From NCBI GenBank assembly GCA_018662325.1, contig JABJGM010000011.1, positions 1 to 35,361 of the forward strand: DNA of 35,361 nt. The letters are read 5' to 3'. The translations under genes and the position numbers were made by a program. Positions 25,272 through 33,266 of this stretch are shown here, piece after piece. Below the pieces are notes generated by a model. That model did no database searches. It saw nothing but the letters and a program-made list of their open reading frames with translations, and was not told the origin of the DNA. This stretch comes from a bacterium (GTDB lineage: Bacteria > Patescibacteriota > Gracilibacteria > UBA1369 > GCA-2718715). How positions within the stretch are numbered: position 1 is the first letter of the stretch; each line of letters opens with the position of its first letter.

Positions 25272-25304
25272 AAAAAAAGCTAGCAGTAATGCTAGCTCTT
25301 TTTT
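25272..25304 (-). terminator. Intrinsic terminator of the ABC exporter gene
   Basis: The perfect stem AGCTAGCA / TGCTAGCT (25278-25285 with 25290-25297) has a four-base loop and is followed by seven T on the minus strand. The exporter stop codon (25292-25294) lies inside the stem. A T-run also follows on the plus strand, so it could work both ways. Confidence 0.9.
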
Positions 25305-27037
25305 AAATCCTTATAATTTTTCATTAGCTCTCCAAAGCATTTTTCTTTTTGAATTTCAGCATAAGTTCCGTGAAATACAACTTTTCCATTTTCGAACATA
25401 TATATGTAATCAAATAAGCTTAAAAGATTTAATTTATGTAAAACTGAAATCACAGTTTTATCGCTAAATTCTTTGATTATTGATTTATAAACCTTCATTT
25501 CGTTTGTAGAATCCAGTGAAGAAGTTGGTTCATCAAGTAGTAAAACCTCTGAGTTATAAGCCGCTAAAAGCCCTCTGGCTACAGCTAATCTTTGTTTTTG
25601 ACCACCCGAAAGGTTAACACCTTTTTCAGCTAAATTTGAATTTAATCCTTTTGGTAAGAAAGGAATAACTTCATCAAAGCGGGACATTTTAATTACTTTT
25701 TCAATCAATTCTTTTGGATACTCAATGCCAAAAGTAATATTGTATTCTACAGTATTTTCAAATATTTCTGGATCTTGAGGAATTAAAGTTGTTTTTTCGC
25801 AAAGACCAGCAAAGTGATGAATTTTTTGATTGTTAACATAAAGCTCAGCTGAATTTGGTATTTCAAGAGATTTAAGAATTTTTAAAAATGTAGATTTACC
25901 AGATCCAGATCCTCCAATTAAAGCAATTTTTTGACCTTGCAGCATCTTAAAATTAATCCCATTTAAGTTATAATTTTTATCTTCCTTCGTATATTTAAAG
26001 CATAAATTTTTAATCTCCATGGATTTCAAAGAGTTTTTAGCTAAAACTAAACACTCTTGCTCGCCTACAATTTGGGCATTTTCAATCACATCTATAGATT
26101 TTAAATCTAGAGAGTAGTGCATTAATCGGTTCATTTGCCACCCCACATCATAAAGTCTGAATTCCAAGGTTCGAAGGTATTGGTAAAGAATAAAAACATT
26201 ACCAATTAAAAGTTGATTATTTATATTTTTCCAAATATATCCAAAGAAAACTATGTATATTACAGTTGTTAGAAAATTTGAAAATATCAACCACTTTTTT
26301 TCACCGGTAATAACTTGTTTATCATAAGTATCATAAATTTTATTTAATTTTTTTTCGACATGCTCTTTGGCTCTTTTGGTGAGATGTAAAGTTAATACCG
26401 TTGAAATATTACTTATATAATCAATAAAAACTGAACTAGCACTATGTTTTTTCTCGTTAACCTTTAACTTTAAAGGAATAATTTTTTTATCATAGTAATT
26501 GATAATTAAAAAACTTAAACAAATAGCTACCAATAAGATCAATGAAAGCTGCCAATCAAAATAGATAATCGTTCCAAATGCAAACAAAAGTCCAATTGCG
26601 GTATCTAGATACATAAAAGTTGATTCCGAAAAAGAGAACAAGGCATCAGTTGCTTTTTCAACTCTAGATAATGTATCGCCTGAGTGACGTTCTTTATGCC
26701 ATTTAAGAGGTAGTCGATTTAACTTATCAAAAATTGCATTTTTAAAGTTGTTTGAAATCTTTAAGGCAAGTTTGCTTTGAGTTGTTATACTTGGAAATTG
26801 TGCCACCCAAGATAAATAATACAAGCCATTTGCAGCAATAAAATACCAATACCAAATTTCTTTAAATCTCTCTACATCACTTTGGAGTAAATTAATTGCC
26901 ATCCCAATTACAATTGGAATCATCAAAAAGAATAATTCCTTTATAAGTAACCCAATCTCAGCTAAAAAATATTTTAATTTATTTTCACCTAAATATTTAA
27001 AAGTATATTTATATAAGTGAATAATTGGCTTAAGCAT
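25292..27037 (-). CDS. ABC exporter, fused membrane and ATPase domains
   Basis: A half-transporter of 581 residues in the ABCB/MsbA class. The ABC type-1 membrane domain with six helices (about 25-320) includes the HSGDTLSRV coupling-helix segment near 118-126. The ATPase domain (about 340-575) has Walker A GGSGSGKST (375-383), Q-loop LIPQDPEIF, signature LSGGQKQR (476-483), Walker B VLLLDEPTSSLD (498-509) and the switch histidine in SVLHKL. It would act as a dimer to export a lipid, peptide or drug-like substrate, which is not identifiable here. It is transcribed alone from 27058-27086 and ends in the terminator that overlaps its stop. Confidence 0.93.
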   Translation of the reverse strand: MLKPIIHLYKYTFKYLGENKLKYFLAEIGLLIKELFFLMIPIVIGMAINLLQSDVERFKEIWYWYFIAANGLYYLSWVAQFPSITTQSKLALKISNNFKNAIFDKLNRLPLKWHKERHSGDTLSRVEKATDALFSFSESTFMYLDTAIGLLFAFGTIIYFDWQLSLILLVAICLSFLIINYYDKKIIPLKLKVNEKKHSASSVFIDYISNISTVLTLHLTKRAKEHVEKKLNKIYDTYDKQVITGEKKWLIFSNFLTTVIYIVFFGYIWKNINNQLLIGNVFILYQYLRTLEFRLYDVGWQMNRLMHYSLDLKSIDVIENAQIVGEQECLVLAKNSLKSMEIKNLCFKYTKEDKNYNLNGINFKMLQGQKIALIGGSGSGKSTFLKILKSLEIPNSAELYVNNQKIHHFAGLCEKTTLIPQDPEIFENTVEYNITFGIEYPKELIEKVIKMSRFDEVIPFLPKGLNSNLAEKGVNLSGGQKQRLAVARGLLAAYNSEVLLLDEPTSSLDSTNEMKVYKSIIKEFSDKTVISVLHKLNLLSLFDYIYMFENGKVVFHGTYAEIQKEKCFGELMKNYKDLKKS

Positions 27038-27057
27038 AATAATTTGTTTATCTTTTT

Positions 27058-27086
27058 ATTATACATGTTTTGTTTTATTTTGTAAA
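27058..27086 (-). promoter_or_regulatory. Promoter of the ABC exporter gene
   Basis: On the minus strand, TTTACA (27086-27081), 17 bp, then TATAAT (27063-27058). The -10 ends 20 bases before the ATG at 27037, and the leader holds no Shine-Dalgarno sequence. Confidence 0.7.
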
Positions 27087-27087
27087 A

Positions 27088-28329
27088 CTACTTTATTCCA
27101 TATATAAATTTATAAAAATCATTTACATTTATTCTTGCAAGCTCCTTAAAATATTCATCGTTAATTCCAGACTTAAATAGAAGAAGAAGTCTATGATCGA
27201 CTAATTCTTTGTATAGAGCAAATCTTTCTTGGTTTGTAATACCATTGTAGTCTTGTAAGATGGAATGTGCTATGGAGTTACTCCTTTGAACAACATCAAA
27301 CCTTGCAAGTAAATCTAAGTCTTCCGCCCCTACTTTAAGTTGAGTATTAATGAATTTAATTTGTAAAATTTGTATTTTTTCTATGAACATATCAGCATTT
27401 GTAATTTTATGACTAGGTTTTTTAAAAGAAATATTTGTTTTCAATTCCAAAAGTTCATGAATTCTAATGTAATTATAATTAAAAATATCTTCTTGATTAT
27501 TTAAAATACTAATATCAAAGATTAATTTTGTTTTTAATTTTTCAATTTCAAAAATTTCTAGAAAATTGTCTTGATTAAGTAAGCTTATTGTCTTAATTGT
27601 TTGTAAGTTTTGAATTTGTTTTTTTATAATCAAACTAGCACTATTAAACTCCTGTAAAAGTTTTTTATTTGAGGGCTCTACTAATTTAAGACTAAATTCT
27701 ATTTCCTCTTTAAGTTCAGTAAGTTCTTCAATTGATAGTTCTGACAAATCAAAAGTAGAGTTTTCCATTTTTTCTAAAATGAGAACTTTAATTCTTAGTA
27801 AAGTCGGATGAATATCTGAAGTTCTGTTCGATTCATTTAAGGGATCAAAAACTTGCTCGCAAATTCTTTTTATAGATTTTAAAATATATGTAAGTTCCAA
27901 TTTATCAAATTCCTCTTCGATTTGTTTAAGCTCTTCGATTAACTCTTTAGTTTGTTGATCTTGTAATAGGGAAAAGTGAACCTTTCTAATAGTTCCATCA
28001 ACATCCTTCATTATTATATAAGGAGAATTTTCTTCAATTTCATGAACTCTATACTCATTTAGAGATTGGGTTCTAAAGTTTAGAAGATTGAATCTTAATC
28101 TGTATAGACCTTTTTTTTTCAGCTGCTTTTCAAAATCAAATACTTTTTTTTCTTCGATTTTATCCATTAATGCACTTCTAACTGCATCTATTGTAAATTG
28201 TATTTCGTGTATTTCATTTTTAAAGATAAATTTTTCACCATTTTTCCCTTTATATTTATACCCGTCAAAAATATCATCTAAACCAAAACCTGTTTTAGCT
28301 CTTATAACTGAATCAAATGATTGTTGCAT
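27088..28329 (-). CDS. Helical protein of unknown function (413 residues)
   Basis: I do not recognise this protein. It is hydrophilic, Leu/Ile/Glu/Lys-rich and mostly helical, without a signal peptide or membrane span. The N-terminal part (about 1-130) could be a small mixed domain (DGYKYKGKNGEKFIF; VHEIEENSPYIIMKDVDG). From about 130 on there are long charged helices with coiled-coil character (LIEELKQIEEEFDKLE). It lies between the deoxynucleoside kinase and the ABC exporter on the same strand, with 51 and 50 bp gaps and its own candidate -10 (TATTAT, 28351-28346), so it is probably monocistronic. No function is proposed. Confidence 0.75.
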   Translation of the reverse strand: MQQSFDSVIRAKTGFGLDDIFDGYKYKGKNGEKFIFKNEIHEIQFTIDAVRSALMDKIEEKKVFDFEKQLKKKGLYRLRFNLLNFRTQSLNEYRVHEIEENSPYIIMKDVDGTIRKVHFSLLQDQQTKELIEELKQIEEEFDKLELTYILKSIKRICEQVFDPLNESNRTSDIHPTLLRIKVLILEKMENSTFDLSELSIEELTELKEEIEFSLKLVEPSNKKLLQEFNSASLIIKKQIQNLQTIKTISLLNQDNFLEIFEIEKLKTKLIFDISILNNQEDIFNYNYIRIHELLELKTNISFKKPSHKITNADMFIEKIQILQIKFINTQLKVGAEDLDLLARFDVVQRSNSIAHSILQDYNGITNQERFALYKELVDHRLLLLFKSGINDEYFKELARINVNDFYKFIYGIK

Positions 28330-28380
28330 TCTAATACTTATGTAAATAATAGATAAACTCTACACCTAAAAACTAAAATG

Positions 28381-28983
28381 TCAAGTCAAGCTCGTCTGTA
28401 TTTTATTAAGTAATAGTTTTTTATCTTCTTTGTTGTTTACAAAGTCTAGGTTGTTTACATCAATTACAAGTAATTTGGACCAGGAATAGTTTTTAAAGTA
28501 CGTTTCATATCTATTGTTTAGGTCTACCCAGTAGTTTTCATCTTGTGAAGTTTCATAGTCTCTACCTCTTTTTTTAATTCTTTTGATAGCATTTTCTGGT
28601 GATATTTGTAAGTAAACCATTAAATCAATAGGTCTTATATTTTTATAAAAATTTTGATACACATCTAAATATATTTCAAATTCAAAATCTTCAAGCATTC
28701 CTTGTTTATAAAGCATTTGAGCAAAAATTCGATCTTCTACAATACCTCTATCAATACAGGATTTACTAAATTCTTTTGAGGATTGATACATAGAAAATCT
28801 TTTACTTAAGAAATAAATTTGCATAGCAAGAGAATATTTCTTTTTATCCTTGTAGTAATTTTCAAGCAAATTAGTATCAACAAATGGTTCGTAAAAAACC
28901 GTAAAGTTTAATTCTTCTTCTAATATTTTACAAAGTGAACTTTTACCTACCCCCACCACACCAGCAATATTTATAACAGTCAT
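28381..28983 (-). CDS. Deoxynucleoside kinase
   Basis: This is a deoxynucleoside kinase (dCK/dGK/dAK family) of 200 residues, which makes dNMPs from salvaged deoxynucleosides. It shows a P-loop GVVGVGKSS (8-16), the catalytic EPF (32-34), the DRGIVEDRIFAQML helix (78-91) corresponding to the DRS/ERS motif, and a lid region IKRIKKRGRDYE (about 133-144). The exact base preference cannot be read off. It diverges from nrdAB, so salvage and de novo dNTP supply share one 278-bp control region. Its promoter carries five 11-bp repeats upstream (29020-29074). Confidence 0.88.
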   Translation of the reverse strand: MTVINIAGVVGVGKSSLCKILEEELNFTVFYEPFVDTNLLENYYKDKKKYSLAMQIYFLSKRFSMYQSSKEFSKSCIDRGIVEDRIFAQMLYKQGMLEDFEFEIYLDVYQNFYKNIRPIDLMVYLQISPENAIKRIKKRGRDYETSQDENYWVDLNNRYETYFKNYSWSKLLVIDVNNLDFVNNKEDKKLLLNKIQTSLT

Positions 28984-29005
28984 AATAAAAATTATTTACA
29001 TATAC

Positions 29006-29014
29006 TTTATATCA
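29006..29014 (-). promoter_or_regulatory. Extended -10 of the deoxynucleoside kinase gene
   Basis: TGATATAAA is read on the minus strand, with TATAAA at 29011-29006 ending 22 bases before the ATG. The -35 position (about 29034-29029) falls in the direct-repeat array and has no good match to TTGACA, consistent with an activator-dependent promoter. Confidence 0.55.
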
Positions 29015-29019
29015 AAAAT

Positions 29020-29074
29020 TTTTAAAAAAATCTTAAAAAAATCTTAAAATTTTCTTAAAAAAGTCTTAAGAATT
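29020..29074. promoter_or_regulatory. Five 11-bp direct repeats, PhoB/PhoP-box-like
   Basis: On the plus strand, TCTTAA recurs exactly every 11 bases at 29031, 29042, 29053 and 29064, each followed by a 5-base A/T-rich spacer. TTTTAA at 29020 continues the phase. Read towards the kinase gene this is TTAAGA-N5 repeated, the geometry of response-regulator boxes of the OmpR/PhoB family (B. subtilis PhoP uses TTAACA-N5). The array spans the -35 region and upstream of the kinase promoter. The phased A-tracts would also bend the DNA. Confidence 0.6.
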
Positions 29075-29204
29075 TCAACTGAAATTTTTGTCAATTCTTA
29101 ATTTTGTTTACATTTAAAATCATTATAAATATTCAATTCGCATACACTAAGTCAGTCCTCAGATTATGATTAATCAAAAATAAATAAGTGTCTATATGAA
29201 GTAG

Positions 29205-29231
29205 TTGATTTTATAAAAAACACAATATAAT
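29205..29231 (+). promoter_or_regulatory. Predicted nrdAB promoter
   Basis: TTGATT (29205-29210), a short 15-bp spacer, and TATAAT (29226-29231). The -10 lies inside the first NrdR-like box and ends 30 bases before the ATG. Confidence 0.5.
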
Positions 29232-29268
29232 GTATATCTACACTCTTTTTAACCACAATATATGGCTA
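29220..29268 (+). promoter_or_regulatory. Two NrdR-like boxes over the nrdA promoter and start
   Basis: Box 1 (29220-29235) contains ACACAATATAATGT and fits the NrdR consensus acaCwATATaTwGtgt at about 14 of 16 positions. Box 2 (29253-29268) contains CCACAATATATGG, about 11 of 16, and overlaps the ATG at 29262. The two are offset by 33 bases, about three helical turns, as in known NrdR operators. No nrdR gene is present in the window. Confidence 0.55.
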
Positions 29269-31880
29269 CTTATAAAATTCAAAAAAGATCAGGAGCTGTC
29301 GTTGATTTCGATAAAGAAAGGATAGGAGTTGCGATTTCTAAAGCAATCGAATCTATTGAAAACTACGACCATACAGACCAGAACTTACCACTTAATTTAA
29401 CTAAAGAAATTAATTCTGAATTAGAAAAACATTTCTTCTTACAAGATAAAATTCCGTCAGTTGAAGATATTCAAAACTTAGTTGAAGAAAAGTTAGTAGA
29501 AGCAAACTGCTTCGAAGTTGCAAAAAGCTTTATTTTATTTAGAGCACAAAGAACAAAACTAAGAGCCCATAAAAGAATTTTTGAACTTGAAAATATAGAT
29601 CAAAATAGAACTAAAGTTTTCAAATTTGATGGAGCACAGGGTATTTACAATGAAGCAAAACTCAGAAACACTTTTGCTATTGCTGCCAAGGGGGTAGAAG
29701 ATGAATGTAAATTTGAAGATCTGATCAAAGTTTTTAATATTACTTTAATTGATGGACTAAAAACCCAAGATATCCTTCGTAACCTTAGAAAAGCTGCTAT
29801 TGATTTGATTTCAGTAGAAAACTCAAAATGGCAATTAGTTGCAGGAAGACTTTTCACAATGGAATTCTACAAAAAAGCTTGTCGGTCAAGAAACATGACC
29901 TTTGATGATATTTACAGTCCTGAAAGCTTTAAAAAGCATTTTGATGATTATATTCAAAAAGGATTATATTCTACAAAATTTTACGAGAACTATACTGAAG
30001 ATCAAATTTTAGAAGCAGCCACTTGGATTAATAAAGAAAGAGATTTTGAATACGGATATTCAACTTCATTAGCTTTTAACAAAAGATATCTGTTGAATCC
30101 AAATAAGAAATTCCATGAGCTCCCTCAGGAAATGTACCTAGCGGTTGCACTTTTCTTGGCTATCCCAGAAAAACAAGAAGATAGAATGAAAGTGGCTCAA
30201 AAAATTTATGAAGTAACTTCTTCACAAAAATTAAGCCTTCCAACTCCAACTCTTTTAAATGCTAGAACTAATTTCCACCAGCTTTCAAGCTGCTTTAAAT
30301 TGAATGTTGATGATGATTTAAGGTCGATCTACCACAATATTGAAAATATGGCTCAGATCTCTAAATTTGGAGGCGGAGTAGGTGTTTATATGGGACATAT
30401 TAGATCAAGAGGAGCTTCAATTAGAAAAGTTGAAAATGCTTCTGGTGGAGTAATTCCTTGGATAAGAGTAATCAATGACACTGCTTGTGCGGTAAACCAG
30501 CTTGGTGCTCGTCTTGGAGCTATTTCTCCAACTTTGGATATTTGGCACAAAGACATTCATGACTTTTTAGAAATGCAGACTGAAACAGGAGACATTCGAT
30601 CAAAAGCATTTGATGTATTCCCAGCAGTTTCGGTTCCAGATGTTTTTATGCAAAGAGTAAAAAATAATGAAAACTGGACTCTTTTTGACCCATGTCAGAT
30701 TAAAAGTGTAACCGGAAAAAAATTAGAAAATCTTTTTGACCAAGAATTTACAGACTTCTATTTAGAGTGCGAACAAAATCCAGCACTTACATTAAAAGAA
30801 ACTATTCCAGCTAAAGAGTTAATGAAAGCTATGATGAAAACTCAAGTAGAAACCGGAATGCCGTATGTTTTCTTTAGAGATACTGTAAATAGATTAAATC
30901 CTAATGCACATGCTGGAAATATTTATTCAACTCAGCTTTGTACTGAAATCTGCCAAAACACTAGCCCTTCAACTTACGAGTCAGAAACCATCGAAGGAGA
31001 TAATGTAGCAATTAGATACAAAACAGGGGATTCAGTAGTATGTAACTTAGCTTCAATCAATATGGCTAAAGTTAACACTCAAGAAGAAATTGATAAGGTT
31101 TTCCCAGTTGCCATGCGTGTATTAGACAATGTGATTACTCTAAATTACTATCCAATTGAAGAATCAAAGCTTACTTCTCAAAAATACCGTTCTGTTGGAC
31201 TTGGGTTCCTAGGTCTAGCTGAGTACTTAGCCTGCAATCAATTAGCTTACGACAGCCAGCAAGCTAGAACTCATGTAGACGAACTATTTGAAAGATACGC
31301 TTTTGCAGGTCTAAAAGCTTCTAACGAATTAGCAATACAAAGAGGTGCTTATGAACTTTTCGAAGGCAGTAAATGGCAAGAAGGTATACTTTTTGGAAGA
31401 GACAAATCTTGGTATCAAGAAAATGCTAAAACAGATTTAAATTGGTCTGAATTAATAGATTCAATTTCATCTCAAGGTACGCGTTTTGCTTATCACTTTG
31501 CTCCAGCTCCAAATACATCTACTTCAGGTGTAGTTGGAACAACAGCAGGTTTGCTTCCGATTTATAAAAAACTTTTTGTAGAAACTAATGTAATCGCTCC
31601 TACAGTAATGGTGGCCCCAAATCTTTCTCAGCAAAATATGTGGTATTACAAAGAATACAAAAACATGCAAATGCCAGAAGTAATCGATATGATTGGAACA
31701 ATCTACAAATGGATCGATCAATCAATTTCATTTGAGTGGATGATGAACCCAGAAAAGACTTCTCCAGCTGATTTATACAATTGGTATTTCCAAGCTTGGG
31801 AAAATGGAATCAAGACGGTATACTACCTTCGATCTCTATCTGGAGAAATTAAAGAGGATTGCGAAAGCTGCTCAGGATAA
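29262..31880 (+). CDS. nrdA: Ribonucleotide reductase class I, large (alpha) subunit
   Basis: NrdA reduces ribonucleoside diphosphates to deoxy forms with a radical from NrdB. Visible are an N-terminal ATP-cone (about 1-100), the large-subunit N-domain (about 118-210), and catalytic cysteines C344 (in LSSCFKL), C560 (in QLCTE) and C594 (in VVCNLAS). The substrate-site segment GGGVGVYMGHIRSRG (370-384) and the C-terminal redox pair C867/C870 (CESC) are also present. At 872 residues it is longer than the E. coli enzyme (761). The residue two before the radical cysteine is Gln558 where class I and II enzymes I know have Asn. It is followed after 15 bases by nrdB. Two NrdR-like boxes precede it. 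Confidence 0.96.
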   Translation: MATYKIQKRSGAVVDFDKERIGVAISKAIESIENYDHTDQNLPLNLTKEINSELEKHFFLQDKIPSVEDIQNLVEEKLVEANCFEVAKSFILFRAQRTKLRAHKRIFELENIDQNRTKVFKFDGAQGIYNEAKLRNTFAIAAKGVEDECKFEDLIKVFNITLIDGLKTQDILRNLRKAAIDLISVENSKWQLVAGRLFTMEFYKKACRSRNMTFDDIYSPESFKKHFDDYIQKGLYSTKFYENYTEDQILEAATWINKERDFEYGYSTSLAFNKRYLLNPNKKFHELPQEMYLAVALFLAIPEKQEDRMKVAQKIYEVTSSQKLSLPTPTLLNARTNFHQLSSCFKLNVDDDLRSIYHNIENMAQISKFGGGVGVYMGHIRSRGASIRKVENASGGVIPWIRVINDTACAVNQLGARLGAISPTLDIWHKDIHDFLEMQTETGDIRSKAFDVFPAVSVPDVFMQRVKNNENWTLFDPCQIKSVTGKKLENLFDQEFTDFYLECEQNPALTLKETIPAKELMKAMMKTQVETGMPYVFFRDTVNRLNPNAHAGNIYSTQLCTEICQNTSPSTYESETIEGDNVAIRYKTGDSVVCNLASINMAKVNTQEEIDKVFPVAMRVLDNVITLNYYPIEESKLTSQKYRSVGLGFLGLAEYLACNQLAYDSQQARTHVDELFERYAFAGLKASNELAIQRGAYELFEGSKWQEGILFGRDKSWYQENAKTDLNWSELIDSISSQGTRFAYHFAPAPNTSTSGVVGTTAGLLPIYKKLFVETNVIAPTVMVAPNLSQQNMWYYKEYKNMQMPEVIDMIGTIYKWIDQSISFEWMMNPEKTSPADLYNWYFQAWENGIKTVYYLRSLSGEIKEDCESCSG

Positions 31881-31895
31881 CTAATATAAAACACT

Positions 31896-32930
31896 ATGAA
31901 TTTTCAAAAAAACAAAATTTTCAACCCCGCTGCTGATGATTCAATTTCAAAAAGAACCATCATTAAAGGAGAGTCCACAGGACTCTTCAACCTTGGTGAG
32001 GTAAAATACTCTTGGACAAAACAAATGTACCAAGTGATGGTTGGTAACTTCTGGGTACCTGAAAAAGTATCAGGACTCACAGATGATGGAGCTCAATATA
32101 AAAATCTTACAGATAATGAAAAAAGAGCCTATAAAGGAATTATTTCTTTCTTAACTTTCTTGGATAGTATCCAAACTGTTAACCTTCCAAATCTTTCAGA
32201 TTTTGTAACTTCTTCAGATGTAAACTTACTTCTTTCGATTCAATCTTTCCAAGAAGCAATTCACTCTCAATCATATACAACAATCCTTGAAACAGTAGTT
32301 TCAGCTACAGAAAGACATGAAATTTACTACTATTGGAGAGACGATGAAGTTCTCTTAAATAGAAATAAATATATTGGACAAATCTATCAAGATTTCCTTG
32401 ATGAACAATCCGATAGAAATTTCTTTAGAGCCTTAATTGGAAACTTTTTACTAGAAGGACTTTACTTCTACAATGGATTTGCTTTCTTTGACACTTTGGC
32501 ATACAACTCCAAAATGATTGCAACTTCAAGAATGATTAACTACATTCGAAGAGATGAACTAACTCACGTAGCACTTTTTGCAAACATCATCCGAGAAATC
32601 AAAAAAGAGTTCCCTGAAATGTATGATGAAAGCTTAATTATCAAAATGACCAAAGCCGCAGTTGAGCAAGAAATCAAGTGGTCTCATCATATTCTCGGAA
32701 ACACAGTTCCTGGAATCACTAAGAATTCTACCGAAATGTATACAAAATACTTAGCAAATATTCGATTAAATATGCTTGGAATAGCTCCAATCTACCCAGA
32801 TAACAAAGAAAACCCATACTTGCACCTTCAAAAAATGCAAGACAACAACTCCGAAAAGACTAACTTCTTTGAATCCACAGTAGTAAACTACACCCAAGCC
32901 TCTTCCATGAAAGGCTCATGGGACTTCTAA
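31896..32930 (+). CDS. nrdB: Ribonucleotide reductase class I, small (beta) subunit
   Basis: NrdB is the ferritin-like radical-generating subunit. Metal ligands are visible: D90 (FLDSIQ), E120 and H123 (QEAIHSQSY), E187 (FLLEGLY), E221 and H224 (RRDELTH). Tyr127 occupies the radical-tyrosine position of the EAIHSxSY motif, so this is a tyrosyl-radical type rather than the Phe-bearing class Ic. At 344 residues it has normal length. It is in an operon with nrdA (15-base gap) and followed by two tandem hairpins. Confidence 0.96.
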   Translation: MNFQKNKIFNPAADDSISKRTIIKGESTGLFNLGEVKYSWTKQMYQVMVGNFWVPEKVSGLTDDGAQYKNLTDNEKRAYKGIISFLTFLDSIQTVNLPNLSDFVTSSDVNLLLSIQSFQEAIHSQSYTTILETVVSATERHEIYYYWRDDEVLLNRNKYIGQIYQDFLDEQSDRNFFRALIGNFLLEGLYFYNGFAFFDTLAYNSKMIATSRMINYIRRDELTHVALFANIIREIKKEFPEMYDESLIIKMTKAAVEQEIKWSHHILGNTVPGITKNSTEMYTKYLANIRLNMLGIAPIYPDNKENPYLHLQKMQDNNSEKTNFFESTVVNYTQASSMKGSWDF

Positions 32931-32956
32931 CCCAACCTTTCATTAGAATCAAAATA

Positions 32957-32987
32957 AAACACCTCTTGTATAGTAGTGGTGTTTTTA
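32957..32987 (+). terminator. Intrinsic terminator of nrdAB
   Basis: The stem AACACC / GGTGTT (32958-32963 with 32978-32983) has a 14-base loop and is followed by T residues. It starts 26 bases after the nrdB stop. Confidence 0.7.
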
Positions 32988-32990
32988 AAT

Positions 32991-33020
32991 AAAAAAAACA
33001 CCTCATAAAAGGGTGTTTTT
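32991..33020. terminator. Second hairpin, terminator for tRNA-Ser(UGA) and back-up for nrdAB
   Basis: AAAACACC, an eight-base loop, then GGGTGTTTTTT, repeating the stem sequence of the hairpin just before it. An eight-base A-run on the left becomes a T-run on the minus strand, right after the tRNA 3' end (33023). It can terminate transcription from both sides. Confidence 0.8.
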
Positions 33021-33022
33021 TG

Positions 33023-33112
33023 TGGCGGAGAGACAGGGATTCGAACCCTGGAGACCGTTGCCAGCCTAACGGTTTTCAAGACCGTCGCATTCGACCACTC
33101 TGCCATCTCTCC
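33023..33112 (-). tRNA. tRNA-Ser, anticodon UGA
   Basis: A 90-base class II tRNA on the minus strand. The acceptor stem is GGAGAGA/TCTCTCC, followed by discriminator G and an encoded CCA. The anticodon stem ACGGT/ACCGT holds the loop CTTGAAA (anticodon TGA, reading UCA). It has a long variable arm and a GGTTCGAATCC T-arm. A plausible -10 (TAATAT, 33132-33127) lies upstream. It appears to be a single-gene unit ending at the hairpin 32991-33020. Confidence 0.97.
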
Positions 33113-33171
33113 ATAAATGTAAGGTAATATTATCGAAATTTTTTTTAAAAGTCCATAGAATTTTTAAAATA

Positions 33172-33229
33172 TTAAATTTCTATTAAATATTTAATAAAAA
33201 TTTTAAGAAAATTTTAACTTTTTTTAATA
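33172..33229 (+). promoter_or_regulatory. TTAA-type repeats upstream of the orphan regulator gene
   Basis: TTAA-led hexamers start at 33172, 33183, 33191, 33203, 33214 and 33224, so the spacings are 11, 8, 12, 11 and 10 bases. TTAAGA at 33203 is the same hexamer as in the kinase-gene array, in the same orientation relative to its gene. A -10-like TATAAA at 33239-33244 ends 22 bases before the ATG. The match is looser than at the kinase promoter and the region is very AT-rich. Confidence 0.4.
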
Positions 33230-33266
33230 TTAGACCTGTATAAATAAATTAAGGTAATCAAACTTT

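Noticed and set aside
29020-29110. Replication origin with an AT-rich unwinding region
   Set aside because: No DnaA boxes (TTATCCACA-like), and no dnaA, dnaN or gyr genes nearby; the phased repeats fit a promoter array better.
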